Assembly: GCA_021734045.1 (NCBI GenBank)
Contig: JAIPJR010000022.1
Span: 1 to 35,664, forward strand
Direction of reading: 5' to 3'
Source: Fidelibacterota bacterium
Lineage (GTDB): Bacteria; Fidelibacterota; UBA8477
DNA: 35,664 nt
Shown here: in pieces, positions 10,110 through 19,546 of the stretch
How positions within the stretch are numbered: the first letter of the stretch is position 1
Layout: every line of letters begins with the position of its first letter
Translations under genes and position numbers: made by a program
Notes under the pieces: model-generated
The model's database searches: none
Told to the model about the DNA's origin: nothing
What the model saw: only the letters and a program-made list of their open reading frames with translations

Positions 10110-12704
10110 ATGAAGTTGCGAATATTGCTGACGGCCTTACTATCGGTGGGAATCCTGAACGCACAGTTATTTTTCAATGAAATTGACTACGATCAGCCCG
10201 GCACTGATTCAGGTGAATTCTTTGAATTAGCGGGACCGGCCGGCACCTATAACAATGTTGTGGTGAATCTTGTTAACGGTAACGGTGGCGCACCTTACGC
10301 CCCCAGTCCAATCGATCTGGGTACAATTACTTTGACCGATGAGGTGGGCGGTTATGGTTTTTATGTGGTCGGTGTATCATCCGTCCCAAATGTGGATCAT
10401 ACCCCCAGCGGTTTTACCATTCAAAACGGCGCGCCGGACGGCATTCAAGTGTCTGTTAACGGTGTCATTACGGACGCCGTTTCCTATGAAGGAGCCATGA
10501 ATGATCTGGATGGCAACCCCATGGAGGTAGGAACACCGGACGATACCTATTATGAAGGTGCGGAAGGTCAATCCATCGGTCGCCTGGGACTGGATAATTC
10601 ACCCTGGGTGGTGATGAACATTTCCCCCGGTGCCATCAATGAAGGGCAATCCCTGGATCCCGGCGCCAATTTCCCACCCACAGCCAATGCCGGGCCGGAT
10701 CAAACAGCTGATTCCGGCGACACGGTGACATTGGACGGCAGTGCCAGCGCCGATAGTGACGGCGAAGTTGTGGCTTATGCCTGGACCCAGACGGCGGGAC
10801 CCGCTGTAACGCTGAGTGCAACCGACGCAGCGGTGGTAACCTTCACCGTGCCCGATGTGGAGGAGACCACAACCTTTACATTTGAGCTGACCGTAACCGA
10901 TGATGGTGATGAAACCGACACGGATGACGTGAATGTTACGGTGCATATTGTTACCGATTTAACCATCGGTGAAGCGCGGCAAGTGGCCTTGGGCTCGATC
11001 GTCCGGGTAACAGGCGTGGTCAATAGCATTAACTGGGTCAGCACCACGGAATTCAATATCCAGGACGCCACCGGCGGCATTTCGCTTTATTATACTGGCG
11101 GTACCCTGCCGCTGGCCATGGGCGACTCTGTGCGGGTCACGGGAGAAATCGATGAATACAACGGCAAGCTGGAGATCATTCCGGCTGCCGAAAGTGATGT
11201 CATTGTGCTGGCCAGCAATGTGGCACTGCCTGAACCGGCGCTGCTCACCATCGCGCAGTTGAATGCCAACGGTGAGGATTACGAAAGTCAGCTCATCCGG
11301 ATTAACAATCTATCTAACACCGGCAGCGGTGATTCCTGGCCCTCTACCGGTTCCGATGCCAATCTAAACATGACAGATAACGATTCCGATGTAGGGGTCA
11401 TGCGCATTGACAAGGAGACCAATATTGATGGTTCCGTGGAACCGGCCTGGCCGGCGGATGTGATCGGTATTGTGACTGAATATAACGGTACCTACCAGAT
11501 CCTGCCCCGCATGCTCACCGACCTGCTGGTGGAATCCAATGCGCCCACCTTTGAAAATCTAGCTGTCTCACCCGACTGGGTTACGAGCCAGAATGAGATT
11601 GAAATCAGCGTAGATATGATTCCACCGGATGAGGAAACCAATGTCGTTACCGCCAATATCCTTTACGGTACGGACGGGACATTTCTCAACAGCGCTGAAA
11701 TGTGGTTGGATCAGGGTAATTCCTGGATGGGCATTATCCCGGCCCAGAGTGCCAACAGCAAATTGCAGTTCAAATTCGAAACCACGGATAATAATGACCT
11801 GGTGAGTTCATCCGCCATTTTCACGCAGATGATCGCGTCTGCCACGCCAGTGGATATTGCTGATATTCAGGCGAATCCGGTGGAAGGTGCGATTTATACA
11901 ATTACCGGTTTGGTGACCATCGGCTCCGGCATTCTCCAGAACGGTGTCACCAACGCCTACATTCAGGACGAATCGAGCCGGGGGATCAATCTCTATTATC
12001 CGGAAGATGTGAGCATTTCCCGCGGTGATGAGTTGAATGCGGTTGGTGAAATCGCATTCTACGGCAGCCGGGTGGAATTGGCCTATTTTAATTATCAGGT
12101 CATCTCAACCGGAAATGACCTCCCCGCACCCGCTCAGGTGAGCGTGGGTGAGGCTAATAGCGCTGACTGGGAAGGGACCTGGATACAGTTCGAAGGTGAA
12201 GTGGTAGACCAATACACAGCCGGTGGCGGCAGCACATTCTTCATCAGGGGTGGGACTGACACCACCACTGTACGCATCTGGGAGTCCACCGGCATTGATA
12301 TGTCCGGCTTGACCAATGGTACCACCTGGCGTTTTTCCGGAGTGGGCAGCGAATACAGCGGGACTTACCAGTTGCTGGTGGGGTACGAAGAGGATATGGT
12401 GCTCCTCACAGCCATCGAGCCTGAAGCTGGCATTGTTCCGGCTGAATTTGCTCTGAATGCACCCTACCCCAATCCCTTTAATCCCAGCACGACCATCGGT
12501 TTTGTTCTACCGGTGCAGAGTGACTATACCCTGGTGGTCTATGACCTGCGTGGGCGGTTGGTGTCAACATTGGCTGAAGGTACCGCACCAGCGGGTGAAT
12601 ATTCACTGCAATGGCAGGCGGATGGTATGGCGTCGGGAATTTACTTTGTGAAATTGACGACCCCGTCTTTCACCAAAACCCAAAAAGTAATGCTGTTGAA
12701 ATAA
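10110..12704 (+). CDS. Secreted lamin-tail/PKD/OB-fold protein with T9SS sorting tail
   Basis: The start is ATG 10110, preceded by AGGAG at 10095-10099, and gives 864 residues with the signal peptide MKLRILLTALLSVGILNAQ. Modules in order: lamin-tail domain about 20-185 (opening FFNEIDYDQPG, a typical LTD start); PKD domain about 189-280 (ANAGPDQTADSG, LDGSAS); OB-fold-like segments about 282-369 and 373-476 (VRVTGVV, FNIQD, GDSVRVTGEI); an Ig-like segment about 480-576; two more OB-like segments about 579-768; and a T9SS tail from about 776 (YPNPFNPST, ending KVMLLK). LTD plus OB folds are accessory parts of ExeM/NucH-type extracellular nucleases, but no catalytic domain is present here. It is first in a co-directional run reaching 23083. 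Expected location is the cell surface or medium. Nucleic-acid binding is an inference. Confidence 0.85.
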   Translation: MKLRILLTALLSVGILNAQLFFNEIDYDQPGTDSGEFFELAGPAGTYNNVVVNLVNGNGGAPYAPSPIDLGTITLTDEVGGYGFYVVGVSSVPNVDHTPSGFTIQNGAPDGIQVSVNGVITDAVSYEGAMNDLDGNPMEVGTPDDTYYEGAEGQSIGRLGLDNSPWVVMNISPGAINEGQSLDPGANFPPTANAGPDQTADSGDTVTLDGSASADSDGEVVAYAWTQTAGPAVTLSATDAAVVTFTVPDVEETTTFTFELTVTDDGDETDTDDVNVTVHIVTDLTIGEARQVALGSIVRVTGVVNSINWVSTTEFNIQDATGGISLYYTGGTLPLAMGDSVRVTGEIDEYNGKLEIIPAAESDVIVLASNVALPEPALLTIAQLNANGEDYESQLIRINNLSNTGSGDSWPSTGSDANLNMTDNDSDVGVMRIDKETNIDGSVEPAWPADVIGIVTEYNGTYQILPRMLTDLLVESNAPTFENLAVSPDWVTSQNEIEISVDMIPPDEETNVVTANILYGTDGTFLNSAEMWLDQGNSWMGIIPAQSANSKLQFKFETTDNNDLVSSSAIFTQMIASATPVDIADIQANPVEGAIYTITGLVTIGSGILQNGVTNAYIQDESSRGINLYYPEDVSISRGDELNAVGEIAFYGSRVELAYFNYQVISTGNDLPAPAQVSVGEANSADWEGTWIQFEGEVVDQYTAGGGSTFFIRGGTDTTTVRIWESTGIDMSGLTNGTTWRFSGVGSEYSGTYQLLVGYEEDMVLLTAIEPEAGIVPAEFALNAPYPNPFNPSTTIGFVLPVQSDYTLVVYDLRGRLVSTLAEGTAPAGEYSLQWQADGMASGIYFVKLTTPSFTKTQKVMLLK

Positions 12705-12778
12705 TGTCCTTTCATCCGGCGTCCGATTTGAACTCCCGGGCGCCGGGTGACGACACCTGAATTGACAGGAAGTATAAT

Positions 12779-14773
12779 TTGAAACGAAAAATCATCACCC
12801 TTGTAACCCTGGTTTTGGCCGGGTTGCCGTTGGGACTTATGGCGCAGATCGATCATCTGGTATTTGCCGAGGTGGTTCTGCAACCCTCTGACGGTGAGTA
12901 TGTGCGCATCGAAAATCCCACCAACCAAACGGTGAATCTGAGCAATTATTATCTCACCGACGCCACCGATCAGACCAATAGTAAATTTTACTATAACCTG
13001 CCATCCGGCGCAGATTATTGGTCCGGTGGATCAACCGATTTCATCGCCCGTTTTCCGAATCAGGGTTTGGCGCCAGGTGCGTCTTTGGTTGTAGGTCTCA
13101 GCACTGCCAGCCGCTACCAGAGTGCCTATGGCATCTTGCCGGATTTGGCGCTTAAAGAGGATTTGCTGCCGGCCGTGACTGGCGAGACAACCATCGGAGG
13201 CGCCCCCTATGGATTTCTGGGAAATGCCAGCGAGACACTGGTTTTGTTCGCCTGGGATGGCAGCAGCGCGGTGGTGCAGGATGTGGATTACCTCATCTGG
13301 GGAAATACCGATTTCGCGGTGGATAAAACCGGAGTTGGCAGTTACCTGCCCGACACGCCTATTGCCAATCAATCTGCAGCGCCCATTCATCTGGATGGTG
13401 AGAAACTCATTCGTGCCGCCAATAACGAAGGTGCGGAAGTTTCAAGCGGCGGGAACGGCATTACCGGACATGATGAAACCAGTGAAGATCTGGCCAATAC
13501 CTGGGTGGTAACCACGCTTGCGGTAACCAAGCCGGTGATTTCCAATATCCAGTCTTCACCAGCGAATCCGCCGCCATCCGATCCCATCACTGTTTCCGCC
13601 ACCGTGGTGGATACCAGCGGTTTGGCAGCAGTGACACTTTATTACATTTTTGCCGGAGATACTTCGACGCTGGCCATGACCAATTCCGGTGGCGATACCT
13701 ATTCTGTCCAGATCCCGGCCATTGGTGCTGAAGGGCAGTTGGGATTCTATATCCTGGCCACCAATACCAGCAACATTTCCACGAAAAGTAATACCAACGG
13801 CATTACGATTGCCGAGCCACCGGAAGCCCTGACCATCGGGACGGTGCGGCAGAATATTGATGACTATGTTGGCCAGAATGTCACCTTCAACGCGGTGGTG
13901 ACCATCGGTTCCGGCGTGATTCGGACAGACCGCACCAGTATGTACATCCAGGATGGTTCGGGATTTGGCATTAATCTGAATCAGGCTGGATTGTTAAACC
14001 CGCCGCTGGTACGCGGTGATTCGGTGCAGGTCACCGGTGTGGTGGATGTGTATGTGAGTTCGTCCACCGGAGACGAGACGGTGCAGCTTTCCAGCTTTAC
14101 CTACACGCTTCTGGCGCAGAACCGACCCATTCCATTGGTGCGGAGTATTGATGTCACTCAGTTGAATACATTGGTCTATGAAGGGTCATTCGTGAAAATG
14201 TCCGGCGTGATCACCAGCCGAAGTGATAACATTGGCGGGGGCTCCAACATCATCCTTGAAGATGCCACCGGCGCCACAACTGTGCGGGTGTGGGATACCA
14301 CCAATATGCTGGATGATCCCACGGCCGACAGTCTGCTACAGGTGGGCATGATTGTGGAAATCGGCGGTGTGGGCAGCAGCTACCGGGCAGAAGGCCAATT
14401 ATTGGCCGCCTATCCGGAGGATGTGCGTGAAAAGCCGGAAGGCGAAGCCGGTACCGGCGCCACAACATTAAAAGTGCGTCCCTACCCGTTTGTCCCTCAG
14501 TTGGGGGAGCGCATCCAGTACACCTACAGTTTTCCAGCCTACTCCCGGATTACCCTGAGAATATTTGACGTCTCCGGTCGTTATGTGATAACGCTGTTCG
14601 ATGATTTCAGACCCTTGGCGTTGGAGAAAACCGAGTATTGGAATGGCCGTGATGCCACAAACGCCATTGTCCCGGCGGGGACATACATCATGCATTTGGA
14701 AACTGTTAATCGCAATACCGGCGAGCGGGCTTCTGACATGGCGCCGGTGGTTATTGGAACGAGGTTGAAATGA
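12779..14773 (+). CDS. Secreted lamin-tail/OB-fold protein with variant FlgD-like C-terminus
   Basis: The start is TTG 12779, supported by AGGA at 12767-12770 and an immediate signal peptide (MKRKIITLVTLVLAGLPLGL, then MAQ); the product has 664 residues. A lamin-tail domain covers about 27-225 (HLVFAEVVLQPSDGEYVRIE), an Ig-like region about 250-345, two OB-fold-like segments about 350-553 (TFNAVVTIGSG, MYIQDGSG, GDSVQVTGVV), and a FlgD-Ig/sorting-like domain about 560-664 (LRIFDVSGRYV, VPAGTYIMHL). The C-terminal module lacks the NPFNP box and ends GTRLK, unlike the tails of the neighbouring cargos. It is a paralogue in architecture of the preceding gene, 74 bases upstream. Its stop codon overlaps the next start (ATGA), indicating translational coupling to the PorV/PorQ-like barrel. 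The function is inferred as surface nucleic-acid or nucleotide binding and is not proven. Confidence 0.8.
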   Translation: MKRKIITLVTLVLAGLPLGLMAQIDHLVFAEVVLQPSDGEYVRIENPTNQTVNLSNYYLTDATDQTNSKFYYNLPSGADYWSGGSTDFIARFPNQGLAPGASLVVGLSTASRYQSAYGILPDLALKEDLLPAVTGETTIGGAPYGFLGNASETLVLFAWDGSSAVVQDVDYLIWGNTDFAVDKTGVGSYLPDTPIANQSAAPIHLDGEKLIRAANNEGAEVSSGGNGITGHDETSEDLANTWVVTTLAVTKPVISNIQSSPANPPPSDPITVSATVVDTSGLAAVTLYYIFAGDTSTLAMTNSGGDTYSVQIPAIGAEGQLGFYILATNTSNISTKSNTNGITIAEPPEALTIGTVRQNIDDYVGQNVTFNAVVTIGSGVIRTDRTSMYIQDGSGFGINLNQAGLLNPPLVRGDSVQVTGVVDVYVSSSTGDETVQLSSFTYTLLAQNRPIPLVRSIDVTQLNTLVYEGSFVKMSGVITSRSDNIGGGSNIILEDATGATTVRVWDTTNMLDDPTADSLLQVGMIVEIGGVGSSYRAEGQLLAAYPEDVREKPEGEAGTGATTLKVRPYPFVPQLGERIQYTYSFPAYSRITLRIFDVSGRYVITLFDDFRPLALEKTEYWNGRDATNAIVPAGTYIMHLETVNRNTGERASDMAPVVIGTRLK

Positions 14774-15657
14774 GACGGGTAACGATATTGCTGTTCATGG
14801 TGACAGGACTGGCCTGGTCTCAAGTGACCACCGATGTGATGTATAAAACCGCTCGCTCCACAGCGCTGGCGGCTTCTGACATTGCCCATGTGACGGGTGG
14901 GAATGCCCTGTTTACCAATCCCGCCGCGCTGGTGGATGTGGATCGCCGGTCTGTGGTAGCGGGATATCAAAATCTCTTCGGCCAAAGCTGGCTGCCCTAT
15001 ACGATTTTTGGACTTTCGTCCCAACTACCGGGTGTGTGGGGAACGGTAGGATTCTCTTTGGAGAGCAGCGGTGTTTCCTACCAGGATACCAGTTTATCCA
15101 ATGAACTGGCGGTGGGTTTTAGTCATGGATTTTACCTCATGCAGGACCGTTTATCCGCTCTGGCGGTGGGTTACACGGTAAAGTACTACGCACTGGATCT
15201 GGGACGCTCGGCAGGCTATGCCGGTACCGGATCAGGCGGAATGGAACTGGGTAGCGGATCGGCCATCGGTGTGGACATTGCCCTGCGGGCGAACCTTTCA
15301 CAGCGTCACTGGGGTGCGGTGGTGGTGAAAAATGTTAATCAACCACAGCTGGGTCTGAACAGCGCCAAGGTGGATCTGCCCCGGGAAATTCAGGCGGGCA
15401 TCGGCTACACCCCGTATAATCGCGTCTGGACGACATTCTCGTTGGTGAGCAGCGTGGGGCACGATACCCAATTCCACGCGGGCCTGGAATATGGCATCAG
15501 CGATATGTTCAGTCTGCTTACCGGCATTCAATCCAGCCCCAACCGGGTTGGTTTGGGATTCAATGCCCACTTGGTGGGATTTGACCTGGGCTATGGCTTG
15601 TTAACACATCCGGTACTGCCCATGACCCATCAATTCACCCTTCAATATCGATTCTGA
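14770..15657 (+). CDS. PorV/PorQ-like outer-membrane beta-barrel
   Basis: This 295-residue protein has a signal peptide (MRRVTILLFMVTGLAWSQ) followed by alternating amphipathic segments and a C-terminal aromatic residue (TLQYRF), as expected for an outer-membrane barrel. The early ARSTALAASDIAHVTGGNALFTNPAAL stretch (not quoted in full as one motif elsewhere) contains the NP-A-L element typical of the UPF0164/PorV/PorQ group. In T9SS bacteria PorV shuttles and anchors cargo, and PorQ belongs to the attachment complex. The start overlaps the previous stop by ATGA, so it is co-translated with a secreted lamin-tail protein, suggesting a dedicated export or anchoring partner. Family level is fairly sure; the exact subfamily is not. 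Confidence 0.7.
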   Translation: MRRVTILLFMVTGLAWSQVTTDVMYKTARSTALAASDIAHVTGGNALFTNPAALVDVDRRSVVAGYQNLFGQSWLPYTIFGLSSQLPGVWGTVGFSLESSGVSYQDTSLSNELAVGFSHGFYLMQDRLSALAVGYTVKYYALDLGRSAGYAGTGSGGMELGSGSAIGVDIALRANLSQRHWGAVVVKNVNQPQLGLNSAKVDLPREIQAGIGYTPYNRVWTTFSLVSSVGHDTQFHAGLEYGISDMFSLLTGIQSSPNRVGLGFNAHLVGFDLGYGLLTHPVLPMTHQFTLQYRF

Positions 15658-15669
15658 GATCGTTAGCGC

Positions 15670-18162
15670 ATGTTTATTCAACCCAAGCAAATCATGATTA
15701 AAGTACTGCTGCTGACCGGTCTTCTGACGGCGGTGAGTTGGGCGGCTGTAGCGCACCGGGTGGACATTAATAATGCCTCCCTGGATGAGATTATGGAACT
15801 GCCCATTACCACTCAACAGGCCCAGGCGTTATATGACCGGGTCTATTATCAGGGCCCCTTCCTCAGTCTATATGAAATTTCCCTGGTCGAGTCGATCGAC
15901 GCGGAGACACTGGAGCGTTTAAAACCGCTGATTGTGATTCGTCCCCTGGTGGTTACCGGAGAGAAATCACGCCTGCAGGACACCTATCGCAAGGTGGAGC
16001 AGTGGAGCAGTCTGGAAGGCGCCAACGAGGGCTTGATCGAAGTCTGGCTGGACCGCCTGGCCGAACCGATTAATGTGAATCGGGCCACCTATGATGATCT
16101 CACAGCGTTGCAAAATGTGAGTCCTATCGATGCAGTGGCGGTTTTGAAATTACAGGACGAAATCAATATCGGCAGCCAGCGTGCCCTCCGCAGTGCCATC
16201 GGGCTATCCTATTACGGCTATCGCAATCTTCGTGATTTCGTCCGGTATTATGACCCGGATGAATCGGGCAAGGTGCATTACTGGTATAACATGACCCTGA
16301 ATACAGCACCGCCCGCCGGCGGCTCCGCTGAAGAGGGTGATGTGGTGGTTCTGCTGCGGAATTATCCGCCGGCTGTGCGCCACAAGTTTCTGATCACGTA
16401 CGGTCAGCATGTGAATTTTGGCATGTCTTACCACCGCCAGTTAGCCGAAAAAAACCAATATGTAAACGATGGTGATTTCAAAATTCCTGACGGGAAATGG
16501 GCTTTCACACTGAAGGATTATCGCTGGGGACCACTTTCCATGGAGCGACTGGTGGCTGGAAATTTCAGCGCCACCTTCGGGCAGGGCGTGGTCATGGAGA
16601 CCACCGACTATTTTTCGCCGCGCCGGGATGGCTACGGCTGGTCCAAGCGCGTTCCGGGCATTTTTGCCGATCTTTCCGGCACCCGCAGCTATGCGTTGCG
16701 CGGATTAGGATTACAAATGCGGCTGTTAAACAAGCTGCGTTTGATCGGCTTTTTATCAAAAAATTCCCGCGACGCGGTCTTGAATCCGTCCGGTGAAGAT
16801 TTCACCACCATTATCAATATGGATTCACGCCAACCCTACGGCTGGTACGGACTCTTGCCGCAGAACCTCATGAACAGCGTGAATGAAGTGACCTACGGCG
16901 GGAATCTCCAGTTCACTTTCTGGCCCGGGACTTACCTGGGATTTACTTCCTACGAAAGCCTGTATGATAAAGAATTACGCCCCGATCCCGCCGCATCTAT
17001 TATTGATCCGGCTCAAGCCGGACGCTACCTGACCACCATTGGTAACACAGCCGACACGGAAATTGCGGCCATGTATGCATCCAGCGCTTCCTCACCGCTG
17101 TGGGACGCTGCCAGAGCCAACCGGCGGATTCAGGGGATTGAATTCAGTACGGTTATCCGGAATATGGCGCTTCAGGGCGAATGGGCCGTGCTGGATAGTG
17201 ATTATGACATGTTCAGCGTGAAGACCGATCCCCAGGCGCTGGTGGTGAATGCCTTTGTTCAGTTTGACAATTTTAATCTGCTGGTGTTGTATCGCGATTA
17301 TGATTTGGCATTCGACAACCCCTATCAGCGCTCTTTTTCCAATTACCAACGCTACAAAGGCTCCATCCTGGAGGATTTGTTCTATCTCCAGGATCCCATT
17401 TTCGGATCACTTTTTTCCAATGCAGCTCAGCCCCAGGCCGAGCGCGGCTGGTTCATCTCCAGCCGCTATCAGATGCATCGGGATGTGGTGGCGAATTTGG
17501 ATTTTGATACCTGGACCCGGGCGGCTGACGGTGCACGGTATTTTCGTACCGTCGCCCGGCTGGAATACCGGTTCGCGTTTAACTACCGCCTCCGAATCCG
17601 GCAAAAATGGCAACAGCGGGGTGATTTTGACTACCTGAGTGCTTCGCCGTTCGATTCCCGCGAAACCCGGGTGGATTTCCAATTCCGTCTCTCCGATTAC
17701 GACAACCTGTCGCTCATCTATGCCAATTCTTTCACGCGTTTCTCCCAGCGCAGGCGGCTCACCGTTGACCTGGGGTCTGGTGGTGACAGCTATTCCATGG
17801 TAGGCAATGCCGGTGCACCCAGTGAAGCCCTGGGCTTTACCGCGACACATAATTTCACCGATCGCTTCAAAGTCCTGGGGTCGGCTCTGGTGTATAAGGG
17901 CTTTTTCTGGAATTTTGAGGACACGGATTTTCGCATTTTCGATTCCCCGGTGCACAGCCTGCACTGGTGGGTGACAGCGTTCAGTCGGATTGGTGATAAC
18001 TGGGCTGTACGGCTGAAGGTGTCCCACGAGGCCGGAGCGCCGGTGACTAATTATGCCTTTTCACCCGAAGGCTCCACTGCTTATACCCGGTTATTGTGGG
18101 AAAATATTACTTCACGGGCGGAGGCGAATCATGTCCGTCTGCAAATTGATTATGCTTTTTAA
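15670..18162 (+). CDS. Helix-hairpin-helix (ComEA-like) protein with predicted outer-membrane barrel
   Basis: The protein has 830 residues from ATG 15670. An in-frame ATG at 15694 (MIKVLLLTGLLTAVSWA) is an equally plausible start for the signal peptide, and neither has a clear ribosome binding site. Two HhH modules follow: VDINNASLDEIMELP, continuing to about residue 95, and INVNRATYDDLTAL at about 136-195. These resemble the DNA-binding HhH of ComEA. The remaining 600 or so residues are rich in alternating hydrophobic and aromatic strands and end LQIDYAF, as in an outer-membrane barrel. Similar long HhH-barrel proteins occur in T9SS bacteria without a known function. Position within the nuclease-rich operon suggests DNA binding at the outer membrane; this is inference. 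Confidence 0.75.
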   Translation: MFIQPKQIMIKVLLLTGLLTAVSWAAVAHRVDINNASLDEIMELPITTQQAQALYDRVYYQGPFLSLYEISLVESIDAETLERLKPLIVIRPLVVTGEKSRLQDTYRKVEQWSSLEGANEGLIEVWLDRLAEPINVNRATYDDLTALQNVSPIDAVAVLKLQDEINIGSQRALRSAIGLSYYGYRNLRDFVRYYDPDESGKVHYWYNMTLNTAPPAGGSAEEGDVVVLLRNYPPAVRHKFLITYGQHVNFGMSYHRQLAEKNQYVNDGDFKIPDGKWAFTLKDYRWGPLSMERLVAGNFSATFGQGVVMETTDYFSPRRDGYGWSKRVPGIFADLSGTRSYALRGLGLQMRLLNKLRLIGFLSKNSRDAVLNPSGEDFTTIINMDSRQPYGWYGLLPQNLMNSVNEVTYGGNLQFTFWPGTYLGFTSYESLYDKELRPDPAASIIDPAQAGRYLTTIGNTADTEIAAMYASSASSPLWDAARANRRIQGIEFSTVIRNMALQGEWAVLDSDYDMFSVKTDPQALVVNAFVQFDNFNLLVLYRDYDLAFDNPYQRSFSNYQRYKGSILEDLFYLQDPIFGSLFSNAAQPQAERGWFISSRYQMHRDVVANLDFDTWTRAADGARYFRTVARLEYRFAFNYRLRIRQKWQQRGDFDYLSASPFDSRETRVDFQFRLSDYDNLSLIYANSFTRFSQRRRLTVDLGSGGDSYSMVGNAGAPSEALGFTATHNFTDRFKVLGSALVYKGFFWNFEDTDFRIFDSPVHSLHWWVTAFSRIGDNWAVRLKVSHEAGAPVTNYAFSPEGSTAYTRLLWENITSRAEANHVRLQIDYAF

Positions 18163-18195
18163 TTCAAGATGCCCATGCATAAAGGTGGCAATACG

Positions 18196-19530
18196 ATGAG
18201 AAAATGGATTTTACAGTGGATATCCCTGAGTTTGACGCTGGGGTTGGTTTTTACCGGTACCGTCCGGAGCCAGTCCTGGTTCAATGCCAATGTGACGGGC
18301 CAAACCTGGCAGGGGAACGCCCGGGCCATGGCGCTGGGTCATGTTGGAACGGCAGAAGCCTTTGGTGTGATGAATCTTTTCACCAATCCGGCCCTGCTGG
18401 CAGAGAAACCCGGCTTACGGCTGGAGGCTACTTCTAACAGCAGCCATCGCCTGGAATCACGCGCCTACCCTGCTATTGATCAATTCGGTGATGTGGTGAC
18501 GGATAATATCTATAATATCACCGAATCCTGGCAGACACTGTACAACGCCGGTGGCCTCTGGTCATCCGGTCATGTGGCACTGGCAGTGGGTACTGCGCCC
18601 TACTGGTCACCTTTTTTCCGCTACAGCGAAGATGTTCGGGGAAATTTAACCTCTTCCAATTACAACCGTGATCCCCTGGTGGGCAGTTTTCAATGGGATC
18701 GGTCGGGAGTGGTTCAGGAAACAGCGTTTGGAATGGGTGCCGCTTACAAAAATCTCAAAACCGGTGTTTCATTTGGTCTGTTGACCGGTCGGAATTTGAA
18801 TGTGACGAAAGGGACAGTAGTCATTACACCAGACGCGGCTTTGGATACGGACACCACAAACGTAACGGCTTATGATTATAAGCTGGATAAGGCGACGATT
18901 CTTTATCGCATCGGGGTGAGTTATAATGTGAACCCTCGCTTCCGGATTGCCTGGAACTATGAAAGCGGCACGGAAATGACATTCTCAACAGCGATTGAAA
19001 TGCCTTATTTCCCACAGACGGCGGCGACGCCCGGCTATCTAATATCCGATACGACACTTAGTTATACCCAGACACGCCCCGGCAGAATGTCGCTGGGCGT
19101 CCGCATGCAACCTCGGAATTTATTGCGCACCCGTGCCTATTTTGAGGTGGCTTACCAGGACTGGAGTCAATTCAAATCCTCCTACCCTGATTCCATCAAT
19201 GGTGAATCTGAAATGACCACACCATTCTCCGAAACCACCACTTTCCGTGGCGGCGTGGAACATGAGTTATTCAATAGTTTGCCGGTGCGGGTGGGATTTA
19301 TTTACGCTGGTTCACCACTGGTAAAAAGCCTGGCCCAGACCTGGATCACCATGGGCTCGGGTTACACTTATGGCAACCTGGTTGTGGATGTGGCCATGGA
19401 ATTCGGCATGGTGGATTACGCCTACCCCGATCTATTTGTAGCCACCGGCCAGACCTATCACGGTGAAGAGACCGTGCACGAGACCACCACCAAATTTGCG
19501 CTGTCATTGGCGTATGTCTTCAATCGCTAA
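18196..19530 (+). CDS. Outer-membrane beta-barrel protein (PorV/OmpP1-like)
   Basis: Start ATG 18196 is chosen over ATG 18169 because AAAGGTGG at 18181-18188 is well spaced and the product begins with a clean signal peptide (MRKWILQWISLSLTLGLVF). The 444-residue product contains GNARAMALGHVGTAEAFG and then NLFTNPALLAEKPG, the N-terminal pattern of UPF0164/PorV or FadL-like barrels, followed by strand-like repeats to LSLAYVFNR. It is the second barrel of this type in the run, 33 bases after the HhH-barrel gene and 16 bases before the metallophosphatase-nuclease gene. The likely role is cargo anchoring or transport of small hydrophobic or nucleotide products; the sequence does not decide. Confidence 0.7.
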   Translation: MRKWILQWISLSLTLGLVFTGTVRSQSWFNANVTGQTWQGNARAMALGHVGTAEAFGVMNLFTNPALLAEKPGLRLEATSNSSHRLESRAYPAIDQFGDVVTDNIYNITESWQTLYNAGGLWSSGHVALAVGTAPYWSPFFRYSEDVRGNLTSSNYNRDPLVGSFQWDRSGVVQETAFGMGAAYKNLKTGVSFGLLTGRNLNVTKGTVVITPDAALDTDTTNVTAYDYKLDKATILYRIGVSYNVNPRFRIAWNYESGTEMTFSTAIEMPYFPQTAATPGYLISDTTLSYTQTRPGRMSLGVRMQPRNLLRTRAYFEVAYQDWSQFKSSYPDSINGESEMTTPFSETTTFRGGVEHELFNSLPVRVGFIYAGSPLVKSLAQTWITMGSGYTYGNLVVDVAMEFGMVDYAYPDLFVATGQTYHGEETVHETTTKFALSLAYVFNR

Positions 19531-19546
19531 CGGAATCGGCAGCCCC

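Noticed and set aside
17407-18027. 206-residue minus-strand open frame
   Set aside because: It is antisense to the barrel part of the HhH protein, which has clear coding features on the plus strand.
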